A stretch of 64,000 bases of DNA from [Clostridium] clostridioforme AGR2157 (lineage in GTDB: Bacteria; Bacillota; Clostridia; Lachnospirales; Lachnospiraceae): NCBI RefSeq assembly GCF_000424325.1, contig NZ_AUJR01000012.1, positions 1 through 64,000 on the forward strand. The letters are read 5' to 3'. A model generated the notes under the pieces. That model did no database searches, was not told where the DNA came from, and was given only the letters and a program-made list of their open reading frames with translations. Below, one piece after another: positions 1 to 7,876 of this stretch. Made by a program: the position numbers and the translations under genes. Within the stretch, counting starts at the first letter, position 1; every line of letters begins with the position of its first letter.

Positions 1-125
1 CCCAGCCTTTTAGCGAAGTATACTGCATATGGATGCATGGCAGCCAGATTCGGCGTCCGGTGTCATGTTTATGGCATCAGAAATAAGCCTCCAAAGGAAG
101 CTTAAAAAATATTCAGTTGCCTTTT

Positions 126-1301
126 TTAACATAGAAGATGCGGTTCTGGCATTGTACAAGGCTGCCCTGCCGGTAAAGGAATGATCCTTCCGCCGCAGGA
201 AGAACACCTGCAGATATCCTTATTGTAAAGCAGCCGGATCATGGCAGGGGCATCCAAATCTTTCAGCCTTGCGATATACTTTCTACAGCCGAGGAGATTC
301 CGGCACAAGGTGATCTTCTTATTCTTGTTCCGGGATGACAGCAGGCCATAGTGGCGTATCCGGACAAAACGCTTTGGCGGGACATGCATCAGAAATCTGC
401 GGATAAACTCCTCACCGGAAACCGTAATCTCCTCCCACTGGCCCTGGTTTTTATAATCTTTTGCAGTAAATGTGACCATAGAATCCGTCATGCATTTGAT
501 ACGATAATTGCTGATGGCAATCCGGTGTGTGTACCTTCCAAGGTACCTGATGACGGATTCCGCGCCATGGAACGGCTTCTTACAGTAGGGTATCCATTCT
601 TTTTTGTAACAGGTATCCAATAATTCCTGTAAGGCATAATGGTTCCTGTAAGGCTCTGCCGTACCGTGGAATTCGAGTTTTCCATCTTTCCATAGCTGTT
701 TCAGTTCAGCAAGATATTTTCCGCGGAACAGCCGGGAGACCACCCTGACCGGAAGGAAGAAGTCCTCCCCGCTGCCTTTCCAGTGATTTCCTGCATCCAG
801 CCCGCCTCCCAGAACAATGGCATGGATATGGGGATGGAAGTTCATGGCGCTCCCCCAGGTATGCAGAATGCAGATATAGCCGATGTCAGCGCCAAGGTAT
901 TTCGGGTCAGCCGCAAGTTCACGCAGGGTATCGGACGCGGCATGGTAAAGCGCTGTATATAAAAGTTTCTGATTGCTGTAGATAACAGGGTTCAGATTTT
1001 CCGGCACAGTGAATACCATATGGAAATATGGCGCGTCCAGCAGATCCTCCCTGCGCGCGTCAACCCATTTTTCTTTCGGGAATTCCTGACACATAGGGCA
1101 GCATCTGTCACGGCAGGAATTATAGTGGATGGAAATACAGCCGCAATCCTCACAGACGCTCACATTTACGCCAAAAGCACCGGTCTTGCAGTTCATGATG
1201 TGGTAAGCCGCCTTTCTCTGGGCAGGGGAAACATCATGGGAAGATGCATAGGAAGGATAAAAACGGTTAAAAACATCCTGGATTGTGCAGTCAGTGTTCA
1301 T
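126..1301 (-). CDS. IS91 family transposase
   Basis: Rolling-circle (HUH) transposase of 391 residues. An N-terminal zinc-binding region carries cysteines at about residues 38-71 (C50, C53, C55, C63, C67, C68, C71). The metal-binding HUH motif HPHIH lies at residues 156-160. A later YLGRYTHR segment, near residue 250, matches the part of IS91 transposases that holds the nucleophilic tyrosine. Length fits the family, so the gene looks intact. Its start overlaps the stop of the upstream recombinase by ATGA, so the two are probably translationally coupled. The family nicks single-stranded DNA at the element ends; no function beyond transposition is suggested. Confidence 0.9.
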   Translation of the reverse strand: MNTDCTIQDVFNRFYPSYASSHDVSPAQRKAAYHIMNCKTGAFGVNVSVCEDCGCISIHYNSCRDRCCPMCQEFPKEKWVDARREDLLDAPYFHMVFTVPENLNPVIYSNQKLLYTALYHAASDTLRELAADPKYLGADIGYICILHTWGSAMNFHPHIHAIVLGGGLDAGNHWKGSGEDFFLPVRVVSRLFRGKYLAELKQLWKDGKLEFHGTAEPYRNHYALQELLDTCYKKEWIPYCKKPFHGAESVIRYLGRYTHRIAISNYRIKCMTDSMVTFTAKDYKNQGQWEEITVSGEEFIRRFLMHVPPKRFVRIRHYGLLSSRNKNKKITLCRNLLGCRKYIARLKDLDAPAMIRLLYNKDICRCSSCGGRIIPLPAGQPCTMPEPHLLC

Positions 1302-2146
1302 TCCTCACCGCCTTGCGGACCATCGAACGGGCTGCGGATGCCGAGGAGGGTCTTGTTGCTTACATGGAGGTAGACATCGGTAGAGCGGGGATCCACATGC
1401 CCGAGAAGGGACTGGATATATTTGATATCGGTCCCGCTTTCAAACAGGTGGCTGGCAAAACTGTGTCGGCACGCATGGGAAGAGACACGGCGGGTAATAC
1501 CGGCAAGCCTGGCGCTTTTTTTAAAGAACTGGTTCACACTGGTTATATCCAGGTATCCACCAGTCCAGGAGCTTGGGAAAAGTATCCCCCTGGGCCGGCC
1601 GCATTTGTACCAATACTCGGTAAGAAGGTCAAGATTCTTCCGGGAGAGGATGGTATACCTGTCGATCCTGCCTTTGGTTTCACGGACATGGATGGTCATG
1701 TTGGTACGGGAAATGTCATCGTAATGGAGATGGACAGCCTCTGAGACGCGTAATCCGGAAGAGTACATCGTCGCAATGATAGCTTTATGCTTCAGGTTTT
1801 GGGTGGCCTCAATGATCGCGTTTATCTCATTACGGCTCAGGACGGCGGGAAGGTTCCGTTCCCTTTTCATGGCAGGAACTATGTCATCATCCCAAAGGAT
1901 CCAGAGCACTTTTTTGTAGAAGAACTTAATTGCTGACCGATAGTGGTTGTGAGTTTCGGGAGACCTGCCTTCCAAACGTTTGGCAGAGAGGAAACTTTCC
2001 GCATCGTCAAGTGTAAGCTCAGAGGCGGTTTTCCCAATACAGCGGAGAAAGTAATTGACATTGGCACAGTACAAGTTTATGGTACTTTCCCGCAGGTTCC
2101 GTTTTTCCGCTTCATAGCGGATAGATTCAAAAATATCATCGTACAT
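1298..2146 (-). CDS. Tyrosine recombinase/integrase of the IS91-like element
   Basis: Tyrosine recombinase of 282 residues. An N-terminal SAM-like core-binding domain (ESTINLYCANVNYFLRC region) precedes a catalytic domain with the RHRHY pattern: first Arg in SSGLRVSEAV, then HACRHSFASH, LLGH, and the nucleophile in STDVYLHV. The start is set at 2146 because AGGAGG lies seven bases upstream of that ATG; the frame stays open to 2257 but has no comparable ribosome site. It is co-transcribed with the transposase. Such recombinases often travel with IS91-like transposases and may resolve intermediates; that role is inferred. Confidence 0.85.
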   Translation of the reverse strand: MYDDIFESIRYEAEKRNLRESTINLYCANVNYFLRCIGKTASELTLDDAESFLSAKRLEGRSPETHNHYRSAIKFFYKKVLWILWDDDIVPAMKRERNLPAVLSRNEINAIIEATQNLKHKAIIATMYSSGLRVSEAVHLHYDDISRTNMTIHVRETKGRIDRYTILSRKNLDLLTEYWYKCGRPRGILFPSSWTGGYLDITSVNQFFKKSARLAGITRRVSSHACRHSFASHLFESGTDIKYIQSLLGHVDPRSTDVYLHVSNKTLLGIRSPFDGPQGGEE

Positions 2147-2259
2147 AATAAAACCTCCTGAAATAAGCAGCGTTGATCGTGGCAGCTGCCTGTCAGGAGG
2201 GGCATTGGCATCATAATTCCGCTTGCGGAAGACACCAAAAAATGCTATTGTATTCATAG

Positions 2260-2335
2260 GCAGTGGAGGTTTCCGTATTTGGTTGTTTTGTGTGGTAACT
2301 TAACAATACCGTATTGCGGAAGATTTTTCCACTGC
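2260..2335. repeat. Inverted repeat at the probable IS right end
   Basis: GCAGTGGA (2260-2267) is the reverse complement of TCCACTGC (2328-2335), with TTTCCG/CGGAA pairing just inside and a T run just outside. TTGCGGAAGA also occurs twice as a direct repeat (about 2224 and 2315). The position next to the recombinase gene suggests an element terminus, but a transcription terminator on the plus strand is equally possible. Confidence 0.35.
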
Positions 2336-2339
2336 TTTT

Positions 2340-2735
2340 TATTTAGAGGAACGTAAAAACTGCGCCACAGCCTTGGCAGGCCATCGCGTAGCGATTTTGT
2401 TCAATTTCAATTTATCGTTCTGTTTCTTCCATTTTACCACAATTCCGAGAGCGTGGAAATAGAGAGTTTTTCGGGCGGATTTCCTACCTTTCGGACATAC
2501 GGCATAGGCGGTCAAAAAAGTGTAGACTTGAGATAGTTCATCAATGGACAGTACCTTGAAAACAGAATGACCGTCCGAAAAGGAATATCCGGTGGGGGAA
2601 GCACGCAGGGAGCCGACTTCTGGACAAAGTGTCCAGAAGTCGCTTCGGGCCACAATGCCCCGAAGCTGTGGGGAGCGTGCCAACGCCGGAAATCCTTTCG
2701 TGGAGAACGGCAACGGAGAACAGACGGAGGGACGC
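2340..2735. other. Intergenic stretch without a supported gene
   Basis: About 400 bases between the IS-like unit and the Cys-rich VLP gene. A minus-strand open frame (2339-2791, ending in WPAKAVAQFLRSSK) fills most of it, but it has no recognisable domain and overlaps the VLP gene start, so I do not call it. The stretch contains two adjacent hairpins, listed separately. Confidence 0.4.
2615..2666. repeat. Two adjacent perfect hairpins before the VLP gene
   Basis: GACTTCTGGAC and GTCCAGAAGTC (2615-2625 / 2631-2641) form an 11-bp stem with a 5-base loop. GCTTCGGG and CCCGAAGC (2642-2649 / 2659-2666) follow at once as an 8-bp stem. There is no U run, so they are not obvious terminators. They may be protein-binding sites or part of a transfer origin; function unknown. 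Confidence 0.6.
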
Positions 2736-3149
2736 ATGATAGAAAATCCATATAAACGCCTACCGCCGTTAGAGCGCAAGCCGGACGGCACTCCCTACCG
2801 CATGACACCAGCACAGCGCAAGCAAGCCAACGCCTTAATACGGCGGGAGTGCTGTAACTGTGAGGACGGCAGCTGCATTGTCCTTGACGATGGGGACACC
2901 TGCACTTGCCCGCAGATGATTTCTTTCTCTGTCTGCTGTAAATGGTTTCGGTGGGCGGTCTTGCCGCTTGCCGGAACGCTGGAAGCGGAGATTTACCGGG
3001 ACAGGGACTTGAAACGCTGTGCGGTCTGCGGCGGCGTGTTCGTCCCCAAATCCAACCGGGCTAAATACTGCCCCGACTGCGCCGCCAGAGTTCACAGGCG
3101 GCAGAAAACAGAAAGTGAACGGAAAAGGAGGTCTGCTGTGGACAGTTAG
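2736..3149 (+). CDS. Cysteine-rich VLP domain protein
   Basis: A 137-residue protein with the cysteine-rich pattern of the Cys_rich_VLP family, seen almost only on conjugative and mobilizable elements. CCNCEDGSCIVLDDGDTCTC is followed by a CCKWFRWAVLPL segment giving the VLP signature, and then a zinc-ribbon-like CAVCGG...CPDC pair. The C-terminus is basic (RRQKTESERKRRS). The start at 2736 follows GGAGG; an upstream in-frame ATG at 2592 lies in the hairpin region and has no ribosome site. Molecular role is not established; context suggests DNA transfer or element maintenance. Confidence 0.75.
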   Translation: MIENPYKRLPPLERKPDGTPYRMTPAQRKQANALIRRECCNCEDGSCIVLDDGDTCTCPQMISFSVCCKWFRWAVLPLAGTLEAEIYRDRDLKRCAVCGGVFVPKSNRAKYCPDCAARVHRRQKTESERKRRSAVDS

Positions 3150-3260
3150 ACAGGAAAAAAGCCTTGATTTACAAGGCTTCGCAAGCCCCAAACCGGGGCG
3201 GGTGGTATCAAGTATCATCTTCCCCGGAAAACGGGCTTCTAACCGTCCACAAAACACGCT

Positions 3261-3656
3261 ATGACAAACACGATTTACATTCATCAGCCGGAAAAGGCGT
3301 TCAGCTTCACCCGGCTCCCGAATTTCCTCTTTGAAGCACCTACATTCCAGCCCTTGTCCAACGAAGCAAAGCTATTGTACGCCTTTATCCTGCGGCGGGC
3401 GGAGTTATCCCGCAAGAACGGGTGGGCGGACGAGTACGGGCGCATTTACCTGTACTATCCCATCTGTGAGCTGGTGGAATTGCTCCACTGTGGACGGCAG
3501 AAAGCCGTCAACACCCTGCGGGAGTTACAGTATGCGGAGTTGATTCACATTAAGAAACAGGGCTGTGGAAAACCCAACTGTATTTACCCAAAATCCTATG
3601 AAGCGGTTTCAAACACCGACTTCAAGAAATCCGGTTTTGGAACGCGGGAGGGCTGA
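3261..3656 (+). CDS. Replication initiator protein A, N-terminal domain (short)
   Basis: A 131-residue protein that matches the RepA_N winged-helix domain throughout: FLFEAPTFQPLSNEAKLLYAFILRR, YYPICELVELLHCGRQKAVNTLREL, then a GKPNCIY strand. The family domain binds iterons of theta-replicating plasmids. Here the protein stops soon after the domain (SGFGTREG), and the bases after the stop keep a RepA-like flavour (KPYPTSTIINPLEVRKPDGI in another frame). It may therefore be a C-terminally frameshifted copy, although short versions are also found on such elements. The ribosome site is weak. Confidence 0.65.
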   Translation: MTNTIYIHQPEKAFSFTRLPNFLFEAPTFQPLSNEAKLLYAFILRRAELSRKNGWADEYGRIYLYYPICELVELLHCGRQKAVNTLRELQYAELIHIKKQGCGKPNCIYPKSYEAVSNTDFKKSGFGTREG

Positions 3657-3753
3657 AAACCGTACCCGACAAGTACGATAATCAATCCTCTTGAAGTACG
3701 GAAACCGGACGGTATATAGAAATACAGAGATTAAAAATATTTTATTTATATCT

Positions 3754-3828
3754 ATTCCATTCCAATCCTATCAGAGATAGTTTCGGCGGGATTTTCCCTG
3801 TGGAAAACCCGCCGGAAAGGAATGGAAT
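3754..3828. other. Nested inverted repeats upstream of mob: candidate oriT
   Basis: ATTCCATTCC (3754-3763) pairs perfectly with GGAATGGAAT (3819-3828). Inside this lies a second stem, CGGCGGG-ATTTTCC (3784-3797) with GGAAAA-CCCGCCG (3802-3814). The structure sits 15 bases upstream of the relaxase start. Transfer origins of MobV-type systems lie directly upstream of mob and contain inverted repeats, so this is the best oriT candidate here. The nic site is not identifiable by eye. Confidence 0.45.
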
Positions 3829-3843
3829 GGGGAAAGGAGCAGA

Positions 3844-4785
3844 ATGTCACAACACGCAATTTTGCGGTTTGAGAAGCACAAGGGCAACCCGGCAAGGCCG
3901 CTGGAAGCCCATCACGAAAGACAGAAAGAACAGTACGCCAGCAATCCTGATATTGACACCAGCCGGAGCAAATACAACTTCCATATTGTCAAGCCGGAGG
4001 GACGCTATTACCACTTCATTCAGAGCCGTATCGAACAAGCCGGGTGCCGCACCCGCAAGGACAGCACCCGGTTTGTCGATACGCTGATAACCGCCAGCCC
4101 GGGGTTTTTCAAGAAGAAATCCCCAAAGGAGATACAGGCGTTTTTCCAGAGGGCGGCAGAGTTTTTAATCGGGCGGGTAGGCCGGGAAAATATCGTGTCG
4201 GCGGTGGTACACATGGACGAGAAAACGCCGCACCTGCATTTGACCTTTGTTCCGTTGACAAAGGACAACCGCCTGTGCGCCAAAGAAATCATAGGCAACC
4301 GGGCGAATTTGACGAAATGGTAGGACGATTTTCACGCCTACATGGTAGAGAAATACCCGGATTTGGAGCGTGGGGAGAGTGCCAGCAAGACAGGCCGGAA
4401 GCATATCCCCACCCGGCTTTTCAAACAGGCGGTTTCCCTCTCCAAACAGGCCAGAGCCATTGAAACCGCCCTTGACGGCATTAACCCGCTGAACGCCGGG
4501 AAGAAAAAAGAGGAAGCCCTCTCCCTGCTGAAAAAATGGTTTCCACAGATGGAGAACTTCTCCGGGCAACTGAAAAAGTACAAGGTCACGATAAAAGACC
4601 TTTTGGACGAAAATCAAAAGCTGGAAGCAAGGGCAAAGGCCAGTGAAAGCGGCAAAATCAAAGACCGCATGGAACGGGCGAAGCTGGAAAGCGAACTGGA
4701 AAATATGCAAAGGCTGGTTGACCGTATTCCGCCGGAGGTGCTGGCGGAACTAAAACGGGGTCGGCATTATGGAAAGGAAAGGTGA
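3844..4785 (+). pseudogene. MobV/MobA-type relaxase, interrupted by an in-frame amber codon
   Basis: A relaxase that would nick oriT for mobilization. The frame starts at 3844 after AAAGGAG. It has the N-terminal SQHAILRFEKHK segment and the metal-binding motif HMDEKTPHLHL (around residues 127-137). At 4321-4323 a TAG follows NLTKW; the same frame continues without a shift as DDFHAYMVEKYP and runs to 4785 with a coiled-coil C-terminus. Relatives, as I recall them, read Q at this point, so the simplest explanation is CAG to TAG. Without readthrough it yields 159 residues that still contain the HxH motif but lack the C-terminal half. Confidence 0.8.
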
Positions 4786-4978
4786 TTTTATAAGTATCAG
4801 ATACAAAAAGGAAACAGAGGTCGTAACTTTTCAGGGAAAGGAGATCACGCTGAAAAATCTCTCCCCGGTGTTCACGCCGGAGCAGGAAGCGGCCAAACGC
4901 CGGGAACTGGAACAGCAGCTTTATGAGGTGTTCCGCAAGTATGCCGACAGACGGCAGAATGAGGAAGCCAGGGCGTAA
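4769..4978 (+). CDS. Small conserved protein of mobilizable elements
   Basis: A 69-residue, charged, probably helical protein starting inside the last codons of the relaxase (17-base overlap), which suggests translational coupling. It reads KETEVVTFQGKEITLKNLSPVF and then a Glu/Arg-rich helix. Similar small ORFs commonly sit between mob and the recombinase on related elements. No domain with a known function is recognised. Confidence 0.55.
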   Translation: MERKGDFISIRYKKETEVVTFQGKEITLKNLSPVFTPEQEAAKRRELEQQLYEVFRKYADRRQNEEARA

Positions 4979-4996
4979 GGTTTTCCGAAGCCATCG

Positions 4997-5040
4997 TTGA
5001 TTTGCGGGGCTGCTGGCGGTATAATATAAGTGTCAGCAGC
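4997..5040 (+). promoter_or_regulatory. Promoter and flanking inverted repeat of the serine recombinase
   Basis: TTGATT (4997-5002), a 17-base spacer and TATAAT (5020-5025) form a good sigma-A promoter. GCTGCTG (5009-5015) and CAGCAGC (5034-5040) are an inverted repeat that straddles the -10 box, so a bound repressor there would block the recombinase. Confidence 0.6.
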
Positions 5041-5072
5041 TCCGTTTCTTTTTCAAGAAAAGGAGCGACAAC

Positions 5073-6584
5073 ATGAACAATAGAATAGACGCGATCTATG
5101 CAAGACAATCGGTAGACAAAAAGGACAGCATTTCCATTGAAAGCCAGATTGAGTTTTGCAAATATGAATTGAAAGGCGGGAACTGCAAGGAATACACAGA
5201 CAAAGGGTACAGCGGCAAGAACACAGACCGCCCGAAGTTTCAGGAACTGGTGCGGGATATTAAGCGGGGCTTGATTGCAAAAGTCATTGTTTACAAACTT
5301 GACCGTATCAGCCGTTCCATTCTGGATTTTGCCAATATGATGGAACTGTTCCAGCAGTACAATGTGGAGTTTGTGTCCTCTACGGAAAAGTTTGATACCT
5401 CTACTCCGATGGGGCGGGCTATGCTGAACATCTGTATCGTGTTCGCCCAACTTGAACGGGAAACGATACAGAAGCGGGTGACGGACGCTTACTATTCCCG
5501 CAGTCAGCGGGGCTTCAAAATGGGCGGGAAAGCCCCTTACGGCTTCCATACCGAGCCTATCAAAATGGACGGTATCAACACAAAGAAGCTGGTAGTAAAC
5601 CCGGACGAAGCGGCCAATATCCGGCTGATATTTGAGATGTACGCCCAGCCCATAACCTCCTACGGGGACGTTACCCGGTATTTTGCGGAACAGGGGATTT
5701 TGTTCTACGGCAAAGAACTGATACGCCCCACGCTGGCGCAGATGCTACGCAATCCCGTTTATGTGCAAGCGGACTTAGATGTGTACAAGTTTTTCAAAAG
5801 TCAGGGGACGGCCATTGTCAATGACGCCGCCGACTTTACGGGAATGAACGGGTGTTATCTGTATCATGGGCGGGATGTAAAGGCCAGCAAGAAAAACGAC
5901 TTGAAAGACCAAATGCTGGTGCTGGCTCCCCATGAGGGCATTGTCCCGTCTGAAACATGGCTGGCGTGCCGCAAGAAGCTGATGAACAACATGAAAATCC
6001 AGTCCGCCCGGAAAGCCACCCACACATGGCTGGCGGGAAAAATCAAGTGCGGGAACTGCGGCTATGCGCTTATGAGTATCTTCAATCCGTCCAGAAAACA
6101 ATATCTCCGCTGTACGAAACGGCTGGACAATAAAAGCTGTCCGGGCTGTGGGAAAATCATCACCTCCGAACTGGAAGCGGTGGTCTATCAGCAGATGGTG
6201 AAGAAGCTGGAAAAGCACAAGACGCTGACGGGCAGGAAGAAAGCGGCAAAGGCCAACCCGAAAATCGCCGCCCTGCAAGTGGAACTTCTCCATGTGGACA
6301 GCGAGATTGAAAAGCTGGTGGACAGTCTGACGGGCGCAAACAATGTCCTGCTCTCCTATGTGAATGTGAGGATAGCGGAACTGGACGGGTGCAAGCAGGA
6401 ACTTGTGAAGCAGATAGCCGAACTGACGGTGGAAGCCATCAGCCCGGAACAGGTCAGCCAGATTTCCGGTTACCTCGATACATGGGACAGCGTATCCTTT
6501 GACGACAAACGGCGGGTAGTGGATTTGATGATTACTACCATCGCCGCCACAAGCGACAGCTTGAACATTACATGGAAAATCTGA
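5073..6584 (+). CDS. Large serine recombinase (element integrase)
   Basis: A 503-residue large serine recombinase. The N-terminal catalytic domain has the nucleophile in YARQSVDKKDSISIESQ (Ser around residue 13), then YKLDRISRSILDFANMM and AQLERETIQKRV. The recombinase domain follows (PYGFHTEPI...NPVYV), then the zinc beta-ribbon (CGNCGYALM, CTKRL, CPGC, around residues 325-360) and a C-terminal coiled coil. It appears complete. AAAGGAG precedes the ATG. Such enzymes integrate and excise their element between short att sites; here it sits at the element edge next to the chromosomal GH105 gene. Confidence 0.93.
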   Translation: MNNRIDAIYARQSVDKKDSISIESQIEFCKYELKGGNCKEYTDKGYSGKNTDRPKFQELVRDIKRGLIAKVIVYKLDRISRSILDFANMMELFQQYNVEFVSSTEKFDTSTPMGRAMLNICIVFAQLERETIQKRVTDAYYSRSQRGFKMGGKAPYGFHTEPIKMDGINTKKLVVNPDEAANIRLIFEMYAQPITSYGDVTRYFAEQGILFYGKELIRPTLAQMLRNPVYVQADLDVYKFFKSQGTAIVNDAADFTGMNGCYLYHGRDVKASKKNDLKDQMLVLAPHEGIVPSETWLACRKKLMNNMKIQSARKATHTWLAGKIKCGNCGYALMSIFNPSRKQYLRCTKRLDNKSCPGCGKIITSELEAVVYQQMVKKLEKHKTLTGRKKAAKANPKIAALQVELLHVDSEIEKLVDSLTGANNVLLSYVNVRIAELDGCKQELVKQIAELTVEAISPEQVSQISGYLDTWDSVSFDDKRRVVDLMITTIAATSDSLNITWKI

Positions 6585-6718
6585 CGGGCGCAACCGCTCC
6601 CGTCAGACCGTTACCCTGTGTAGTCTCTTGTAAACTGTACTTTCCTGCGCCATAAAAATCAGCTTATCCCGCAATCCGGCTGCGGGAGCCATCTTCCCGC
6701 TCACGCCGCAGGCAAATA

Positions 6719-7843
6719 TCAGTCCAGATACAGCAAAGCCTCTGCCAGCGCCAGTATGGTCAGCGACTGCCCGTAAGCCATGGGGGCAATCAATATATTC
6801 CTATAGTGGTCCGCGTCATAACCCATGCCGGTGCCGCCGGACACATTGAGCACAGTGCCGTCCCTGTCAATGTTGTCCAGAATGGCTTCCACTGCCTTCC
6901 AGGCGCAGGGCAGATAGGAATCGTCCAGGATTCCGCAGCGGATTCCCTTGAGAATTCCCGCGGTGATGGCGGCGCTGCCTGACACTTCCTCATAGCTGTC
7001 CCCGTCGGTCAGCACCGTGTGCCACAGGCCGCTTTTGCCCTGAAGTCCCTTAAGGGCCTCCACCTGGGCCTTATATGTATCCACCACAAACTCCTTTACA
7101 CCGGCATTCATGGTACCCTTGAACATGTCGATATAATCCAGTATTCCTAAGGTAAACCAGCTGTTTCCCCTGCACCAGTAGATACCGCCGAAATTATTCC
7201 TTTCATTGAAGGTCCATCCATGGCAGAACAGTCCTGTCTCCTTGTCGCACAGATACTTAATGTGCATCAGCACCTGGTGGATGGACTCGTCAATCCATGC
7301 CTGGTTTTGGTATTTCTGCCCCATCCGGTTGAGAAAGAGCACTGTCATGAAAATGGTGTCAATCCACATCTCATTTTCATTGAGCCGCACTCCCTGACGG
7401 TCCCCGTTGGCGCTGGTCACATGCTGGAATCCCCTTTCCCTGGTCCTGGGCAGGCAGTTCATGAGCCAGTCCGCCCATTTCAGGCACAGCGCTTCAAATT
7501 CCTGGTCGTGATAATACTCGTTAAGCTCTGCCAGGGTGAGAAGGGGCGTGGTGGTATTGATGTTTTTTGAGGGAAGCCCTTCCCTTATATTGTCCTTGAA
7601 CCACTGGTACAGGAACTCCTTATAATCCTCGTTTTTCCGGGCCTGCATGATTCTTAACAGGCCGTACAGTCCCACGCCCTGGGGCCAGTCCCATTCCCGG
7701 ATTCCAAAATCCCGTTTGAAAAAGCCAATGGCCTCACCGCCCTCAGCCAGCTCCTCCCCGTTCTCCGGTCCGCCCAGATTCATGAGCTTTTCAATGACAA
7801 GGTCCAGCTTATCCTGCACTTTCTTTCTATCTGCCGTCCTCAT
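6719..7843 (-). CDS. GH105 unsaturated rhamnogalacturonyl hydrolase
   Basis: An (alpha/alpha)6-barrel hydrolase of the GH88/GH105 group, 374 residues. Typical segments are DWPQGVGLYGLL near the N-terminus, MWIDTIFMTVLFL (conserved Asp), FCHGWTFN, WCRGNSWFTLGILDYI and the C-terminal APMAYGQSLTILALAEALLY. GH105 enzymes remove the unsaturated galacturonyl residue left by pectate or rhamnogalacturonan lyases, releasing rhamnose. There is no signal peptide, so it should act in the cytoplasm. The start is set at 7843: ATGAGGAG at 7858-7851 serves as its ribosome site rather than as a start. It is the last gene of the rhamnose/TRAP operon, and its 3' end abuts the mobile element. Confidence 0.88.
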   Translation of the reverse strand: MRTADRKKVQDKLDLVIEKLMNLGGPENGEELAEGGEAIGFFKRDFGIREWDWPQGVGLYGLLRIMQARKNEDYKEFLYQWFKDNIREGLPSKNINTTTPLLTLAELNEYYHDQEFEALCLKWADWLMNCLPRTRERGFQHVTSANGDRQGVRLNENEMWIDTIFMTVLFLNRMGQKYQNQAWIDESIHQVLMHIKYLCDKETGLFCHGWTFNERNNFGGIYWCRGNSWFTLGILDYIDMFKGTMNAGVKEFVVDTYKAQVEALKGLQGKSGLWHTVLTDGDSYEEVSGSAAITAGILKGIRCGILDDSYLPCAWKAVEAILDNIDRDGTVLNVSGGTGMGYDADHYRNILIAPMAYGQSLTILALAEALLYLD

Positions 7844-7876
7844 TTTTACACTCCTCATTCTGATTCCCTATCCTCC

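Larger units (their letters stand above)
1..2335 (-). mobile_element. IS91-like insertion element (transposase + tyrosine recombinase)
   Basis: Two genes overlapping by four bases, an HUH transposase and a tyrosine recombinase, form a unit typical of IS91-like elements in Clostridia. The left end is not defined because the window opens inside or next to the element. The right end is placed provisionally at the inverted repeat at 2260-2335. IS91-type elements transpose by rolling circle and usually leave no target duplication, so the boundaries cannot be read from direct repeats. Confidence 0.6.
2347..6700 (+). mobile_element. Mobilizable element, right portion (VLP - repA - mob - serine recombinase)
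   Basis: The order Cys-rich VLP protein, RepA-N protein, MobV-type relaxase, small ORF, large serine recombinase is that of small mobilizable or integrative elements common in Clostridia. All five run on the plus strand with short gaps. The serine recombinase marks one end, and the GH105 gene of the chromosome begins within 135 bases after it. That gap (6585-6718) holds only a 7-bp hairpin (TCCCGCA 6667-6673 / TGCGGGA 6681-6687). No att core can be identified by eye, and the left boundary is obscured by the IS91-like unit. Confidence 0.65.

Noticed and set aside
2339-2791. 150-residue minus-strand ORF ending WPAKAVAQFLRSSK
   Set aside because: The C-terminal part looks vaguely protein-like, but there is no ribosome site or known domain, and the 5' half overlaps the hairpins and the VLP gene; unsupported rather than excluded.
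4165-4710. Minus-strand ORF across the amber codon of the relaxase
   Set aside because: It is antisense to the conserved Mob frame and has no recognisable features.
5775-6593. 272-residue minus-strand ORF opposite the serine recombinase
   Set aside because: Antisense shadow; the plus strand encodes the complete recombinase zinc-ribbon and coiled coil.
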